60,000 nt of DNA. It comes from Diphasiastrum complanatum. Taxonomy: Eukaryota > Streptophyta > Lycopodiopsida > Lycopodiales > Lycopodiaceae. Of the stretch, positions 22,116 through 32,405 are shown in pieces. The stretch covers positions 6,262,852 to 6,322,851 of the forward strand of contig CM055103.1 in assembly GCA_029204225.1 (NCBI GenBank), written 5' to 3'. The notes beneath the pieces are model-generated. The model was not told the DNA's origin, did not search any database, and saw only the letters and a list, made by a program, of their open reading frames with translations. Position 1 is the stretch's first letter; every line of letters begins with the position of its first letter. Position numbers and translations under genes: made by a program.

Positions 22116-22422
22116 TGTTACGAGCCTGTAACCAGTGCCGAACCCTAGGGAACTCAGGGGGTCAGATACCACAGTTAGGGGCGTGTCCAGTGTACACGTC
22201 CAACAGGGCAAGACAGTGTGAGTAATGTGCCCCAGCACGGTCCATAGCCATGGCGGGCCTAATAAAACGTAGGGACCCTGTCAGCAGGATGTGCCACGTG
22301 GCCAACACTTGGCAGTATGCATGCTACTAGTCCTCACACTGGGCTAGGAGGGGCTTACTCCATATCAGGGAGTAGGTGGATCAGTTAGTGTTTGCCCTAT
22401 TGTGGTGTTTAGATCTCTAACA
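22116..22422 (+). repeat. Gypsy LTR shared by remnants A1 and A2
   Basis: Starts TGTTACGAGC after a polypurine tract and ends ATCTCTAACA, the same family as 24574-24930, 31478-31797 (minus), 33213-33570 (minus), 38205-38418 (minus) and 48282-48446. Relative to the 24574 copy it lacks about 45 bases near 22285-22300. It serves as the 3' LTR of remnant A1 and the 5' side of remnant A2. Confidence 0.8.
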
Positions 22423-22540
22423 GGGGCAGACAAGCATTCCGCAGTAGCAGGAGGGGGAGCGGACAGACATTCTGCAGCAGTGGGAGCAGGCAGTAACAGG
22501 CAATCTGTAGCAATAAGGTACATCTATTTCCGTTCCAAAA

Positions 22541-24562
22541 ATGACCACTGCTCAGGGACCTGATCAACCCCCGGAGAGAGGAGGGCACACTTTTTCAAGC
22601 CCAATCTGCCTAAAAACGTGCAAACACTCAACCAAGCCTAAAAGTGATGATCTAAACAGTCTTAAATGGTCTCACTCAAGCCAGCACAAACTAGGTATAG
22701 CGCCTATGAAAAGGAACTCTTCTCCACAGTTCATGCCCTTAAGACTTGGAGGCATTATTTGTATGGTGCCAACTTTGAGTACCTGACAGACCATGAAAGT
22801 CTCGGATACCTTTGCAATCAGCCTGAGCTCAGAAATCGGAAAGCTCGTTAGGCTGAATTAATACAAGAGTTTGATATGTCTATCAGATATAGACAGGGGA
22901 AATTCAACACAGTGGCAGATGCACTTAGTAGAATGCCTATGATAAACGAGTTGAGTTATTTGTAGTGAGTTACTCGAGTCCTTGAGAGGGAAGTGCCAGC
23001 ATGATGCATTCTTCTCTATTATCTGGAACTCAGTCCAGAGCAGACAGTTACAGACTCCAGAACCAGTTCCCGGGGCTGGTGCCAGTTCATCCAAGAATAC
23101 GGCAGCTTCCGTTGAGGACGATGACTCCGAGCATACGTCAGATGACGTTGAGGACTCTGAGCCTGTATTACCCAAGCAAACCCTAGTGGTCGAGAGTCAG
23201 TTGACTCAAGGATTCAAATGGAAACAATATTCCATTCAAGATGAGTACTTGCTCTATAGAGATAGAGTATATGTCCCCAATTTAGAGGATTATAGGCAGC
23301 AGGTCCTATATGAGTGTCATGATAATCCTAGTGCGGGCACCCGGGCATTCAAAAGACCTATGAGCTTCTTTGTAGGCAATTTTTCTGGCCCAGTATGAAA
23401 AAGGACGTCCAACAATATGTAACCAGTTGCTAGAAATGTCAGGTAAATAAAGCAGAGCGTTTAAAGGCAGGAGGGTTGTTACAACCCTTAGATATACCAG
23501 CTAGTAAATGGGAGAGTATCTCCATGGATTTTATAGTAGGCCTGCCTAAAACTCAAAAGGGTAATGACACTATATGGGTCACAGTTGACCGTCTGACCAA
23601 AATGGCTCACTTTATTCCGACCAAAACAACCGTTAGAGCTCCAAAGTTAGCGAGGTTGTTTGTAGATGGGCTGTTTAAATTGTACGGTCTACCTTCCGGC
23701 ATAGTCAGCGACCGGGACAATATGTTTAATGGAAATTTTTAGAGGGCAGTATTCCATCATCTCCATACTAAACTTAATATGAGTACCACCAATGGACGGT
23801 CAAACAGAAAGAGTAAATCAAGTGCTGGAGGATATGCTGCGTGCATATGTCAGCAAAAAGCAGACTGATTGGGAGGAGTATCTCTCGATATTAGAGTTTG
23901 CTTATAATAGTACCAAACACTCAACTACGGGATACAGCCCATTTATGCTGATGTATGGTTTTCAGCCACGCTCACCCACAGCTGTAGAGTTTAAACAAGA
24001 AAAAGTTGAAGCAGCTAGAAACTTTTTAGAAGACCTATACTAGATGATAGAACATGCTAAGCGTAGCATTAGGCAGTCCCAGGATTGAGGCAGGCATTAT
24101 GCAGATCCACACAGACGGGATGTGCAGTTCTCCGCTAGTGAGAAAGTCTACTTGAGAGTCCCAGTTGACTCTAAAACCCTCAAATCAGGAGTGTGTGCTA
24201 AGTTGTCCCCTAGGTATTGTGGTCCTTTTACCATTAGTAGGAGACTAGGCGAGGTCACCTACGAACTAGAACTCCCACACAACAGTAAGGTTTTTCCAGT
24301 CTTTCATGTAAGTCAGTTACGAAAAGCCTTAGAAAATCTGGTAGGGGATAGTGTTCTAGTTCTCCCATTGGATTCTCAGCAATCTCCACATGAACCAGAG
24401 GAGATTCTTGATAGTAGAGAGACGCAGACTCGTCATACTCTATATCGGAAATATCTAGTCAAGAGGAATGATCAGCCTTTTGAGAATGCCACCTGGGAAA
24501 GAGGCAGCGTCCTTCCCAAGATATTTCCAGACTTTGTCTTAGAGGACCAAGACGATTCTTAA
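22541..24562 (+). pseudogene. Gypsy remnant A2: gag start, RNase H, integrase, chromodomain
   Basis: A short gag start (MTTAQGPDQPPERGG) is followed by ~95 bases of unrelated filler, then the RNase H end (AQTRYSAYEKELFSTVHALK, LTDHESLGYLCNQPELRN, TVADALSRMPMINEL). The integrase zinc-binding part is at ~23220-23440 and the catalytic core at 23476-24043 ([43 protein letters not shown]). The chromodomain-containing tail is at 24122-24562. Protease and reverse transcriptase are missing. Stops at ~22850, 22963, 23396, 23740 and 24042 break the frame. Confidence 0.8.
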
Positions 24563-24573
24563 GGGGGAGGGAG

Positions 24574-24930
24574 TGTTACGAGCACGTAACCAGTGCTGAA
24601 CCCTAGAGAACACAAGAGGTCAGATACCACAGTCAGGGTCGTGTCCAGCGTATATGACCAACAGGGCAAGACAGTGTGAGTAGTGTGCCCCGGCACGGTC
24701 CATAGCCCTGGCGGGCCTAACACAACTGAGGGACCTTGTCAGCAGGATAGGGCCCCACGCTGGGTCCCGACATGCAGTCGGCCATGTCAGTGCCACGTGG
24801 CCAACACTTGGCAGAGTGCATGCTACCAGTCCTCACACTGGGCTAGGAGGGGCTTGCTCCATATCAGGGAGTAGGCAAGGTTGGGTGGATCAGTTAGTGT
24901 TTGCCCTACTGTGGTGTTGAGACCTCTAAC
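24574..24930 (+). repeat. Gypsy 3' LTR of remnant A2
   Basis: Follows the polypurine tract TTAAGGGGGAGGGAG and starts TGTTACGAGC. It is the most complete plus-strand member of the LTR family, with the blocks GTCAGATACCACAGTCAGGG, GGCACGGTCCATAGCC, GTGCCACGTGGCCAACAC and a terminal GACCTCTAAC. Confidence 0.8.
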
Positions 24931-25312
24931 TTTAGGTTTATTATTTAGACCATGCAAAGTTAGTTTTAGCTAAGTTGCACCCAATTTTGGTCTAGTAATA
25001 ACTCATGGTCCAAGTAAAGTCTAATTATGTTAAGGGTCCCTATCTTGTTTTTGGGGGTGCCCTATAATTAGTAGTGGATAAGCTTAGGGTTTGGAAGGTT
25101 CTAGAACTTAGGGTTTGGAAGGTTCTAGAACTTAGGGTTTGAAGAGTCTAGGCCCTTGGAAGGCCTATTTATATGTACTCGTTATTCATTTGTAATTCAT
25201 TCCCTTTCTAGCATTGCTACTACTTTCTCTCTTCTTGAGGGCACCTAACCCTCTCCCTCTTCTTGTATATGGAGATTGAATGTTAGAAGGATCATGACAC
25301 TTTGATTTCCTA
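24931..25312 (+). repeat. probable 5' LTR of an unassigned element, followed by a primer site
   Basis: TGGTATCAAAGCC at 25315-25327 is a slightly altered initiator-Met-tRNA primer site preceded by TTTCCTACA. The upstream sequence has LTR-like character, including a short direct duplication GGGTTTGGAAGGTTCTAGAA (25088 and 25115). No matching second LTR is visible in the window, so the start is a guess. Confidence 0.4.
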
Positions 25313-25329
25313 CATGGTATCAAAGCCAT

Positions 25330-26018
25330 GGATCTTCTATGCTTGATTTAGGGTGCCTTACCAAAAGAGATCGTCTTCACTTAGGGATCACAAAAATTCA
25401 GCACCTTTGCTGGTTTTTTGGAGTGAAAATCCGTTCAATTTTGACTCTTTTCCGTTTTGCAGGAGGGCGCCACACATCAAAGGAGATAATAGGATTTTGG
25501 GCGCCCAAAAATCAGTTGGTTGTTTGCTGATTTTTCATGTTGCAGGAAGGCGCCATTAATTATCTTCTTCGGGGCTGCTTTTAGGTCGCCCACATCCGTG
25601 TACGTTTATCCTACTTCTGTTGGTCTGCTGTTGCCCTATTTTTCAGATTTGCTCCTTTGCAGGAGGGCGCCCATCTACAAGCAATTTTTATCTTTTGATT
25701 TGGCTGAAAAAATCAGCAAGGGAAATTAGCACCCTTGCTGATTTTACAAAGTGAAGATCCGTTGTTTTTGGCCTGTGAGATGTACTCAAACAATCTCCTG
25801 CCATCCAATGCCATGCCTGGCTCCGACATATCAATGGATCTCAAAAACATGGTGCCCATGCAAGAAGAAACCAATATATTCACAAGATGGCGCCTCCTTG
25901 CATTGGTCCAACCATCTGATATTATAGTGCATCCAAACCTAAAACATTCGACAACACTTTCAACTAACTAAGGTGCAAATTTGGAGATTGAAAGTTCAAA
26001 GTTAGAAACTTGAAAGTA
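25330..26018 (+). other. leader-like region with repeated GCAGGAGGGCGCC motifs
   Basis: TTTGCAGGAGGGCGCC or a close variant occurs three times, near 25457, 25543 and 25658, about 90-115 bases apart, each with similar flanks (GATTTTT...TTTGCAG). Each could serve as a 3' splice site. No protein domain is recognisable in the surrounding frames. Confidence 0.4.
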
Positions 26019-26234
26019 CTAATTTCTAAAGTAGTAAGTGGCAAGTGCAAAGGTTTTGAAGATGTAAGTACTAAGGTTACAGGTATACCTCGCCCATGAC
26101 TTCCTAATGGGCTGTAGGTCAGCATCCACGGACTGCCGCTCAGTATGTAGCTCTCTCGTCCTCAACTGCTCCATGGTCGGGCCCTCCCACTCAACACCGA
26201 TACGAGAGATACTGTTCGCATCATATCCCTCCAT
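26019..26234 (-). pseudogene. hAT transposase fragment (DUF659 N-terminal part)
   Basis: The text GPTMEQLRTRELHTERQSVD followed by LQPIRKSWARYTC corresponds to the segment just before the DUF659 core of plant BED-type hAT transposases (P-S-x-x-x-L-R-T-x-x-L, then I-x-x-S-W-x-x-x-G-C). The same region in the 49.1-50.5 kb remnant reads GPSMESLHTTHLMRDVTKEL. The fragment is short and flanked by LINE sequence. Confidence 0.55.
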
Positions 26235-27434
26235 GCAGGGGTCTGTGCCACATGAAAAGGGATGTCACACAAGTAATTGCAGTAAGTGCCGCCTCTTTGA
26301 TACCATTGTCACCCCCACGGCCCTATATGCGGCAGAGGCATGGTGCACGGGCCTCCCCTCTTCACACTGGGCCAGCCTTTCACGTTAGAGACCACCATGC
26401 TAGCTCGGTTGATTCGAGCAAAGCCTTCTGTCCCATATGAGATTCTTTTGGCCGAGTTTGCAATTCCACCTATACAAATCGAGGCAGCTCTTCAGCGCAT
26501 TACCTATATTCAGAGGATACAAGCACTGCCAGAGATAGACAGACGATACATACGGATTGCACTTTCATCCTCACAGGGCCTTCATGATCAAGGCTATAGA
26601 CTATCATGGTTCTCTCAGGCATCTCACCTCCTAATTTAGTCATTTGGTATCTCCATCACTGTGCTTCCCTCGGGTACCCATCAATATATCAGACGATTTC
26701 TCTATCGAGCATACCTAGAGCGGACTTGGAGCAGCAAGTTAGGAGTTAAGCCAGATTTCTACCGGACCTACTTTTTGGAGCTAGATGTATCAGGGACCCC
26801 AGTAATGCCACGCTACTTGGATTCAGGGCTATCACATTGCCTCAGATTCACATTGGGACAGCTCAGGGTGTCTTCTCACCAGCTAGCTATTGAGACAGGG
26901 AGGTTCCATGGTATTCCCAGAGTGGAGCGGATTTGCCAGTTGTGCTCCCTCGGTGAGGTAGAGTCTAAGAAGCATTTTATCTTCAGATGCCTGGTACATT
27001 ATGAGATCAGAGGGAGGTATCACTGCTTGTTTCGAGACATACCTACCACTCTACGTTCTCTCATAGCCTATGAGGACCCACGGTGTGTCGCGCTGATGGT
27101 ACATGAGATGTTCATATTGTGGAGAGATCTACACGGGACATCCCAGCACATTACATCTCAGTCATTGATCACTTCATTCTTTACTAGACGGAGATCACGT
27201 GTCTCAGTACCCGAGGATGATGACTACTACGACGACGAGGATGACAGTCGCTTACATGCCCACAGAGATCAAAGACGATGTACTACCCATACTGCCAGGA
27301 TAGCCATACCTCATATACAGAGACATACTACACACGCTCATGCTCATAGACGACACCAGCGGGCTCCAGCGCTTTCTCATATTGCGGCTCGCATTACATC
27401 TTTCTACAGCACCAGCACATACTTGACATCTTGA
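26220..27434 (+). pseudogene. LINE ORF2 C-terminal region, copy 2
   Basis: The reading, over three frames, gives CRLFDTIVTPTALYAAEAW, then MLARLIRAKPSVPYEILLAE and YIQRIQALPEIDRRY. A continuous piece (26661-27434) follows with FTLGQLRVSSHQLAIETGRF, the zinc-knuckle-like CX2C...HFIFRC segment, YEIRGRYHCLFRD and an Asp/Glu then Arg/His-rich tail. This is the typical end of a non-LTR retrotransposon reverse-transcriptase ORF (thumb, then cysteine/histidine motif). Two frame breaks (~26390 and ~26640) inactivate it. The catalytic RT core is not in the window. Confidence 0.7.
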
Positions 27435-27600
27435 TTGCTGATGATTACGTGTTTATTTAGTTGATACTAGCTGTTTTTTTTATTTCAGTTTTGGAGACAT
27501 TCTATGCACTCCCATGGTTACTACACACTTGACATGTACCTCAATAGTCTTATATGCCTTTTGGCATGGAAAAGACATTAATAAAGCTTTCTTTCTTCTT

Positions 27601-27690
27601 TCTTTCTCCCGAGTCCCTATCCTCTCTCTCTCTCTCAATCTCACACACACACACATGTCACACACACACACCACACACACAAACAACTGT
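27601..27690. repeat. CT and CA microsatellite
   Basis: A compound (CT)n then (CA)n tract. It marks the left edge of the Copia fragment that follows: the minus-strand frame runs straight into CA-derived Cys/Val repeats. Confidence 0.9.
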
Positions 27691-28440
27691 CTTGATCTGC
27701 TTCACCTTGTTGCATGTACATCTCTTAGCCCAATTCGCGTATTCAGTGAATTTATCAAGTGCTTCAGATTTATTCTGAACAAAATACACTTTGGCAAATT
27801 TGCAATAATCATCAATGAAGGTTATATAATATTTTGAACCTCCTACTGAGATCACATTCAAAGGCCCACAAATATCAGAATGCACTAACTCTAGAATCTT
27901 GGTCGTTCTGTAGGAGTCTTTGATGAATGGAGTGTGTGACATCTTACCCTTTAAATATGCATCACAAGTGGTCGAACTAGTGTTTGAGATGCTGACCCCT
28001 GTTATTGCTCCATGATGGCTTGCTTGGTAAAGTGCCATTGAGTTCATGTGGCAGAGTCTCCTGTGCCACAGAGTGTCTGGCGAGTCATCATGAGTTTGAT
28101 GCACCTTATTTGTAGGTAGGCGTACCTTCAGATGATATAGATGACCTTTCCTTCTGCCTTGAGCAATCAGAGTACTAGTACTGGCATCAACCACATTGTA
28201 TGCTTTGTTAGAAAATGTCACACGCATTCCTGCATTTGCTATTCTTGTTATAGAAAGCAAGTCTTGCTGCAGTGTAGATACAAATAGAACGTCTTCGAGT
28301 CGCCTATCTCTGCCATTGATATTGAGCCACGGTGAACCAATACCGTTTACTTGATGTTTTTCAGATCCATCTCCAAGAACTATGAATCTTGAAAGATCTG
28401 CACTTCTGAAATCAGACATGATTCGTCTTGATGTTGAGCC
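27691..28440 (-). pseudogene. Copia fragment: protease end to start of integrase
   Basis: The minus frame contains RFIVLGDGSEKHQVNGIGSP, DVLFVSTLQQDLLSITRIAN, LWHRRLCHMNSMALY, a zinc-finger remnant (CDAYLKGKMSHTPF), then SDICGPLNVISVGGSKYYIT and FIDDYCKFAKVYFVQNKSEA, which is the first part of the integrase core. It ends abruptly in the CA/CT microsatellite at 27690. It belongs to a different Copia family from elements 2 and 3. Confidence 0.75.
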
Positions 28441-28464
28441 TGACCTCTCCCCTGACCCGTCCAC

Positions 28465-29235
28465 TGATTTACTTCTTGCTACTTGCCATGCTCAGCTTGC
28501 CTATGCTACTTGGACATGGCGTTCTGGTCCTCACTCCATTCAGTTATTATATGCATTACAGGTCGTGAGTATATTGCTTTAGTTGATATAGACAACACTC
28601 ACTCTTTTATCAGCAGTTATATCACTAGTCGGGGATCCGTGCTTCACCTGTTCATGCTTCACAGCCTCTCACAGTTGAAGCTACCAGTTCACATTCTTTT
28701 TCTAGTTCTCAGATGTTTCAGGGTTTACCATATTGCATTGGCAATTTTTTTGGATAGGCAGATCTTTACATTATTCCTATGGAGCGATATGATCTTATCC
28801 TTGGTGTTGATTGGTTTGCATCTCTTGGAGCCGTTACACTGGACTTGACACAATAGACATTGACATTTGTACATGATGCAGTTACACAGTCACTTGTTGT
28901 CATTGATTCTCAGGGAGACTTCCAGTTGATTACTGGGAAGCAGTTTATTCGCAGCCTACCGAAGGCTCATTATGCAACCTTATTATGTGTTTAGCGGGTA
29001 GTACCAGTTACTCCAATTTCTGCTCCAGCAGTTGTTCCCCAGGTGACCTTTGACTTATTACATCAGTATGCATTTGTCTTTTCAGAACGTATGACGCTGC
29101 CGCCATTACAGTACGTGAACCATCATATTGATTTGCGTCCTAGTTTTGCTCCTCCTTCTCGTCCCCCTTATCATATGTCTCGATCTGAGCGTGATGAGCT
29201 TGAGCTCCATATTACTACCTTGTTAAATTAAGGTC
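28465..29235 (+). pseudogene. Gypsy fragment: protease to start of reverse transcriptase
   Basis: Across frames the text shows a retropepsin-like stretch (ALVDIDNTHSFIS, where D-S/T-G is usual), LILGVDWFASLGAVTLDLT, a spacer, then HHIDLRPSFAPPSRPPYHMS and SERDELELHITTLLN, the run-in to the reverse transcriptase. It is a different Gypsy family from elements A, B and C. It stops where a CA-rich microsatellite begins, just before the RT catalytic core. Confidence 0.7.
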
Positions 29236-29257
29236 TCGTTGTTCCTACCACCACACT

Positions 29258-29421
29258 CAAAGTTCACACACACACACCCCACGACTCACACACACACTCC
29301 CTCTACTTCACACACACACACATCAATATCTCTCTCTCAACACAATCACAAGTTACAACACATTTCACTACACGTTACACAACCCACACTCACAAGTCAC
29401 AACACACACTCACTCACTCAC

Positions 29422-29500
<79 letters not shown>
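29258..29500. repeat. CA-rich then long CT microsatellite
   Basis: CACACACA-rich sequence grades into (CACT)n at ~29409-29425 and then an almost perfect (CT)n of about 35 units to ~29496. ORFs across it (Ser-Leu or Arg-Glu repeats) are artefacts. Confidence 0.95.
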
Positions 29501-29585
29501 CACGCGGGCTTCTCTATCGTGCCAAAAAGTGAAAACAGACACCCCTCGGGCCCGCGCTGTATCGCAAAAAAATTTGCGTTTTTTC

Positions 29586-29690
29586 AACAGTCGTTTCGAA
29601 CAATGAAACACCGTTTCGAAACGGGGTCGTTTCGTACGTCCCGTTTCGAACGTGTTTCAGCGTTCGAAACGCGTTTCGAGGAAACACTGT
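29586..29690. repeat. cluster of GTTTCGAAAC palindromic words
   Basis: TTTCGAA or its near variants occur at least six times in about 100 bases (GTCGTTTCGAAC, CCGTTTCGAAACGG, CCCGTTTCGAACG, GCGTTCGAAACGCG, CGTTTCGAGG). The words are self-complementary, so the segment could fold into several alternative hairpins. Confidence 0.65.
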
Positions 29691-29744
29691 ACCAGTCTCT
29701 CGGGCATCTTGGAAGGCCTTACGCCTCTCCTAAGCCTAAATAAA

Positions 29745-30772
29745 AGTGAGATCAGCATCCATGTATATGGTAGTGCCACGTAGTTTGGCTTTACATTGTA
29801 AAGCCTCTCTACGACTAGCTAAGGATGTGAAGTGAATGATCAATGTAGCATGGTCTCGAGAAACCTTGTAGCTTCGACAATGGCATCCTATGTATCTGGT
29901 CTCCCGCGAACCCTGATGTTGTGGGCCTTTTGTTCCCTTGACCGCTCTTCCGAAATGGTGGCTGAGATAACTGAGGAAATGGGAGCACTAGGCTTGGTGC
30001 CTTTCTTCAATTATGCTGCCCATGAGAGGGTTTCTTCTTTATGTAGTGCAATCGTATTTTCGAGCTCCGTTATCATGGTGGTAGCCGATTCAAAGGCGAC
30101 AATCTGCTTAGTACTAATCACTTGTTCCAATGAGGCAACTTGGGACTGCAACACATTCTTTTCTTTGAGTAGAGAGATCACTATTCCCTTCAACTGTGAA
30201 AGTTCTTGTTTCAAAAGCTCGAAATCTGCTTTCATTTGGTCAGCTTCCCAAGAGGAGAAAAGCTCGGTTGATTTGGAGGGAGTGTATGAGATGTGTGTTG
30301 TAGACGGAAGAGCTGCAGTTTCTCAGGAGATGGGAATAGGAAGGAGGCCGTTAGGAATGGCCAGATCCGTCGGGTTGGAGTTCAACGACAAAGAGGCACA
30401 AGAAGAAGGGATAGAAGAAGAGGAGATAGAAGAGGAAGCAGGCACGTGTGCCACATCGATTTTGGAGGTAACATCGAGGGGGTGGGATGAGGCAGTAGCC
30501 AGGGGGGGCGTGAATCAGCAGCTGCAGCGAGGGAGGGGGTGGGTCAGCATCAGCAGCTAAGGTAACATCTGAGGTAGCAACAACAAGGGGGGGGGGGTGT
30601 AGGTCAGCAGCAGCAGCAGCTGAGGTAGCAGCAGTGAGGGGGGAGATAGGTCAGCAGCAGCCGGGGGGGGGGGGGGGGGCAATGGGATGAGGATGCAGCA
30701 AGGGGGGGAGGGGGGGGGGGGGGGGATGAGCCAGGAGGAGGGGGGGGGGGGTGTGCCTTCTGACGAGGAGGC
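29745..30772 (-). pseudogene. LINE ORF1-like coiled-coil protein, decayed
   Basis: On the minus strand an ATG at ~30772 starts MPPRQKAH and runs into poly-proline encoded by C runs. A clear coiled coil follows (ELLKQELSQLKGIVISLLKE, then QVASLEQVISTKQI and ITELENTIALHKEE; 30011-30235), then SEERSREQKAHNIRVRG after a frame break near 30011. A coiled coil before an E-x-x-x-R-x-x-N-[IL]-[RV]-[VI]-x-G type start is the usual layout of LINE ORF1 nucleic-acid chaperones. The opposite-strand 242-residue ORF looks like a shadow. Confidence 0.45.
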
Positions 30773-30820
30773 ATGGCGGCGGCGGCGGCAAGAGAGAGAG
30801 AGAGAGAGAGAGAGAGAGCA
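30585..30820. repeat. run of long G tracts followed by (GA)n
   Basis: Several G homopolymers of about 6-18 bases alternate with CAGCAG repeats at 30585-30760, followed by a (GA)n tract at 30789-30819. The plus strand is G-rich enough to favour quadruplex formation; the minus strand would code poly-proline. Confidence 0.85.
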
Positions 30821-30849
30821 GTCCATTTCATTGAGGTCGATATTCCCAA

Positions 30850-31477
30850 ATGATGATAATTTCACTTTAGACTTTTGATGCATTCATCAGTGAATCAGCT
30901 AATCATCACATTAGGAGCCAGTAATTTAGTTATTCAGGTACACCTAATCCTAAAGAAAATCTTGCTTTTGCAATGCATAAAAAAATTTGAAAAAATTATA
31001 TTGGAATTGCCCACAAAAAATGCAGCCATCTAATAGCCATATTGCCAAAATAAAAAATAAAAAAAGCGTTCTAGGGTCACGTTTCGGGCTAAAAGCTCGG
31101 AACGTGTTCCAGGACGCGTTCCAGAATGTGCATGGCAACTATGGTTGGTACGTACACTTATTTGTAGTTAAAAATTTTGAAATTTGAAATTTCTTTGGAA
31201 GTTTAGGATTCATAGGGTTGCATTTAGCGATAGAAAAAGCACATGAGATTTTAAGAACGAGCTGATTTTTCCCCTTTTCTAGGCAGCGATGGACCTGCAG
31301 AACGTTTTTGAGAAGTGTGAGGCTGGAACAGCAACACTAGAGGTTCTATAACACCTGAAGCTATCTCCACCTTTTCCCCCACCAAAATCCTCAAGAAACA
31401 AGCAAAAATTGAAGATTTCTTCACTTTCTCTCTCTAGAACGAGCTATTCTCTCTCTAGAACGAGGCTCTGATACCAA
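30850..31477. other. non-coding with GTTCC palindrome cluster and minus-strand primer site
   Basis: No coding signal. At 31070-31145 there is a GGAACGTGTTCC / GACGCGTTCCAGAA cluster ending GGCAACTATGG, similar to the right end of the 17-kb TIR element. A minus-strand primer site (complement of GCTCTGATACCAA, 31465-31477) adjoins the LTR that follows. Confidence 0.5.
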
Positions 31478-31797
31478 TGTTAAAGATCTAAACACCACAG
31501 TAGGGCAAACACTAACTGATCCACCCAACCTTGCCTACTCCTTGATATGGAGGAAGCCCCTCCTAGCCCAGTGTGAGGACTGGTAGCATGCATACTGCCA
31601 AGTGTCGGCCACGTGGCACTGACGTGGCCGCACGTCGGGACCCAAAGGCCCTATCCTGCTGACAGGGTCCCTATGCTGTGTTAGGCCCACCATGGCTATG
31701 GACCATGCCGGGGCACACTACTCACATTGTCTTGCCCTATTGGACGTGTAAACTGGACACACCCCTAACTGTGGTATCTGACTCTCTGAGTTCCCTT
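31478..31797 (-). repeat. isolated Gypsy LTR with adjacent primer site
   Basis: Same LTR family as 24574-24930, inverted. The minus strand ends ATCTTTAACA and is followed, one base offset, by TTGGTATCAGAGC on its interior side. No Gypsy coding sequence follows on that side, so this is a 5' LTR cut from its element. Confidence 0.75.
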
Positions 31798-31829
31798 CGT
31801 ACCCCCTCCTATTGTTGCTGCGGAATCCC

Positions 31830-32405
31830 CCTGGTGCAGAATGTCTGTCCGCCCCCCCTGCTGCAGAATGCTTGGTTGCATCGGACTTTGTTGTGGACCC
31901 TGCCTACGTCCCTCCTACCATTTCTATCTCCTCTGATGCTGCAGACACGGTGGTTCCTGCATCTCCTTTCGCTGCAGGGCCTGTCCCTGTGCAAGGCTTC
32001 CCTGCTGACTTGCAATTGGGTTTGTCATCACCGATATCGGATACCTCACCTCACACCCCATCTGCTGCTGTCACTCCCTTTCTCTCCACAGTGGATTATT
32101 CTACCACTAAGGCCTTCAAGAACTTTCTCGCCTGTGAACTGAAGCAGCTCAAAGCAGAGGTCCAATCTTTGAGACAGTATTTACAAAACGTGAGGCCACT
32201 CCTCCAAGCAATGGTGATGCTACGTCGAAAATCCAGGAATTACAACAAGAGCTGACCCAACATAAGGAATCTACCAAAACGTGGGCATCACTCCTCAAAA
32301 ATGGCAACGAAGGTAACCACATGTTGAGTTTCATTGTTGCCACTTTATCGGAAGAAAAATTGAGAGAACAAAAATCGCATGAAAGTCGTCTGGAAATCAG
32401 CTGCA
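31830..32405 (+). pseudogene. LINE ORF1-like fragment, second copy
   Basis: A Pro/Ala/Ser-rich region (VVPASPFAAGPVPVQGFPAD) leads into a helical segment FKNFLACELKQLKAEVQSLR. After a frame change come LQQELTQHKESTKTWASLL and VATLSEEKLREQKSHESRL. The order matches the minus-strand LINE ORF1-like remnant at 29.7-30.8 kb (SEERSREQKAHN), so both likely derive from the same family. The RNA-binding part is missing: the next sequence is an inverted hAT fragment. Confidence 0.45.

Noticed and set aside
29239-29611. Ser-Leu and Arg-Glu repeat ORFs
   Set aside because: Translation of CT/CA microsatellites.
29832-30560. 242-residue plus-strand ORF
   Set aside because: The minus strand has the coherent coiled coil; the plus-strand text shows no domain and ends in G-run-coded residues.
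31678-32142. 154-residue plus-strand ORF starting in the LTR
   Set aside because: It reads antisense LTR sequence and is in a different frame from the coiled-coil segment that follows.
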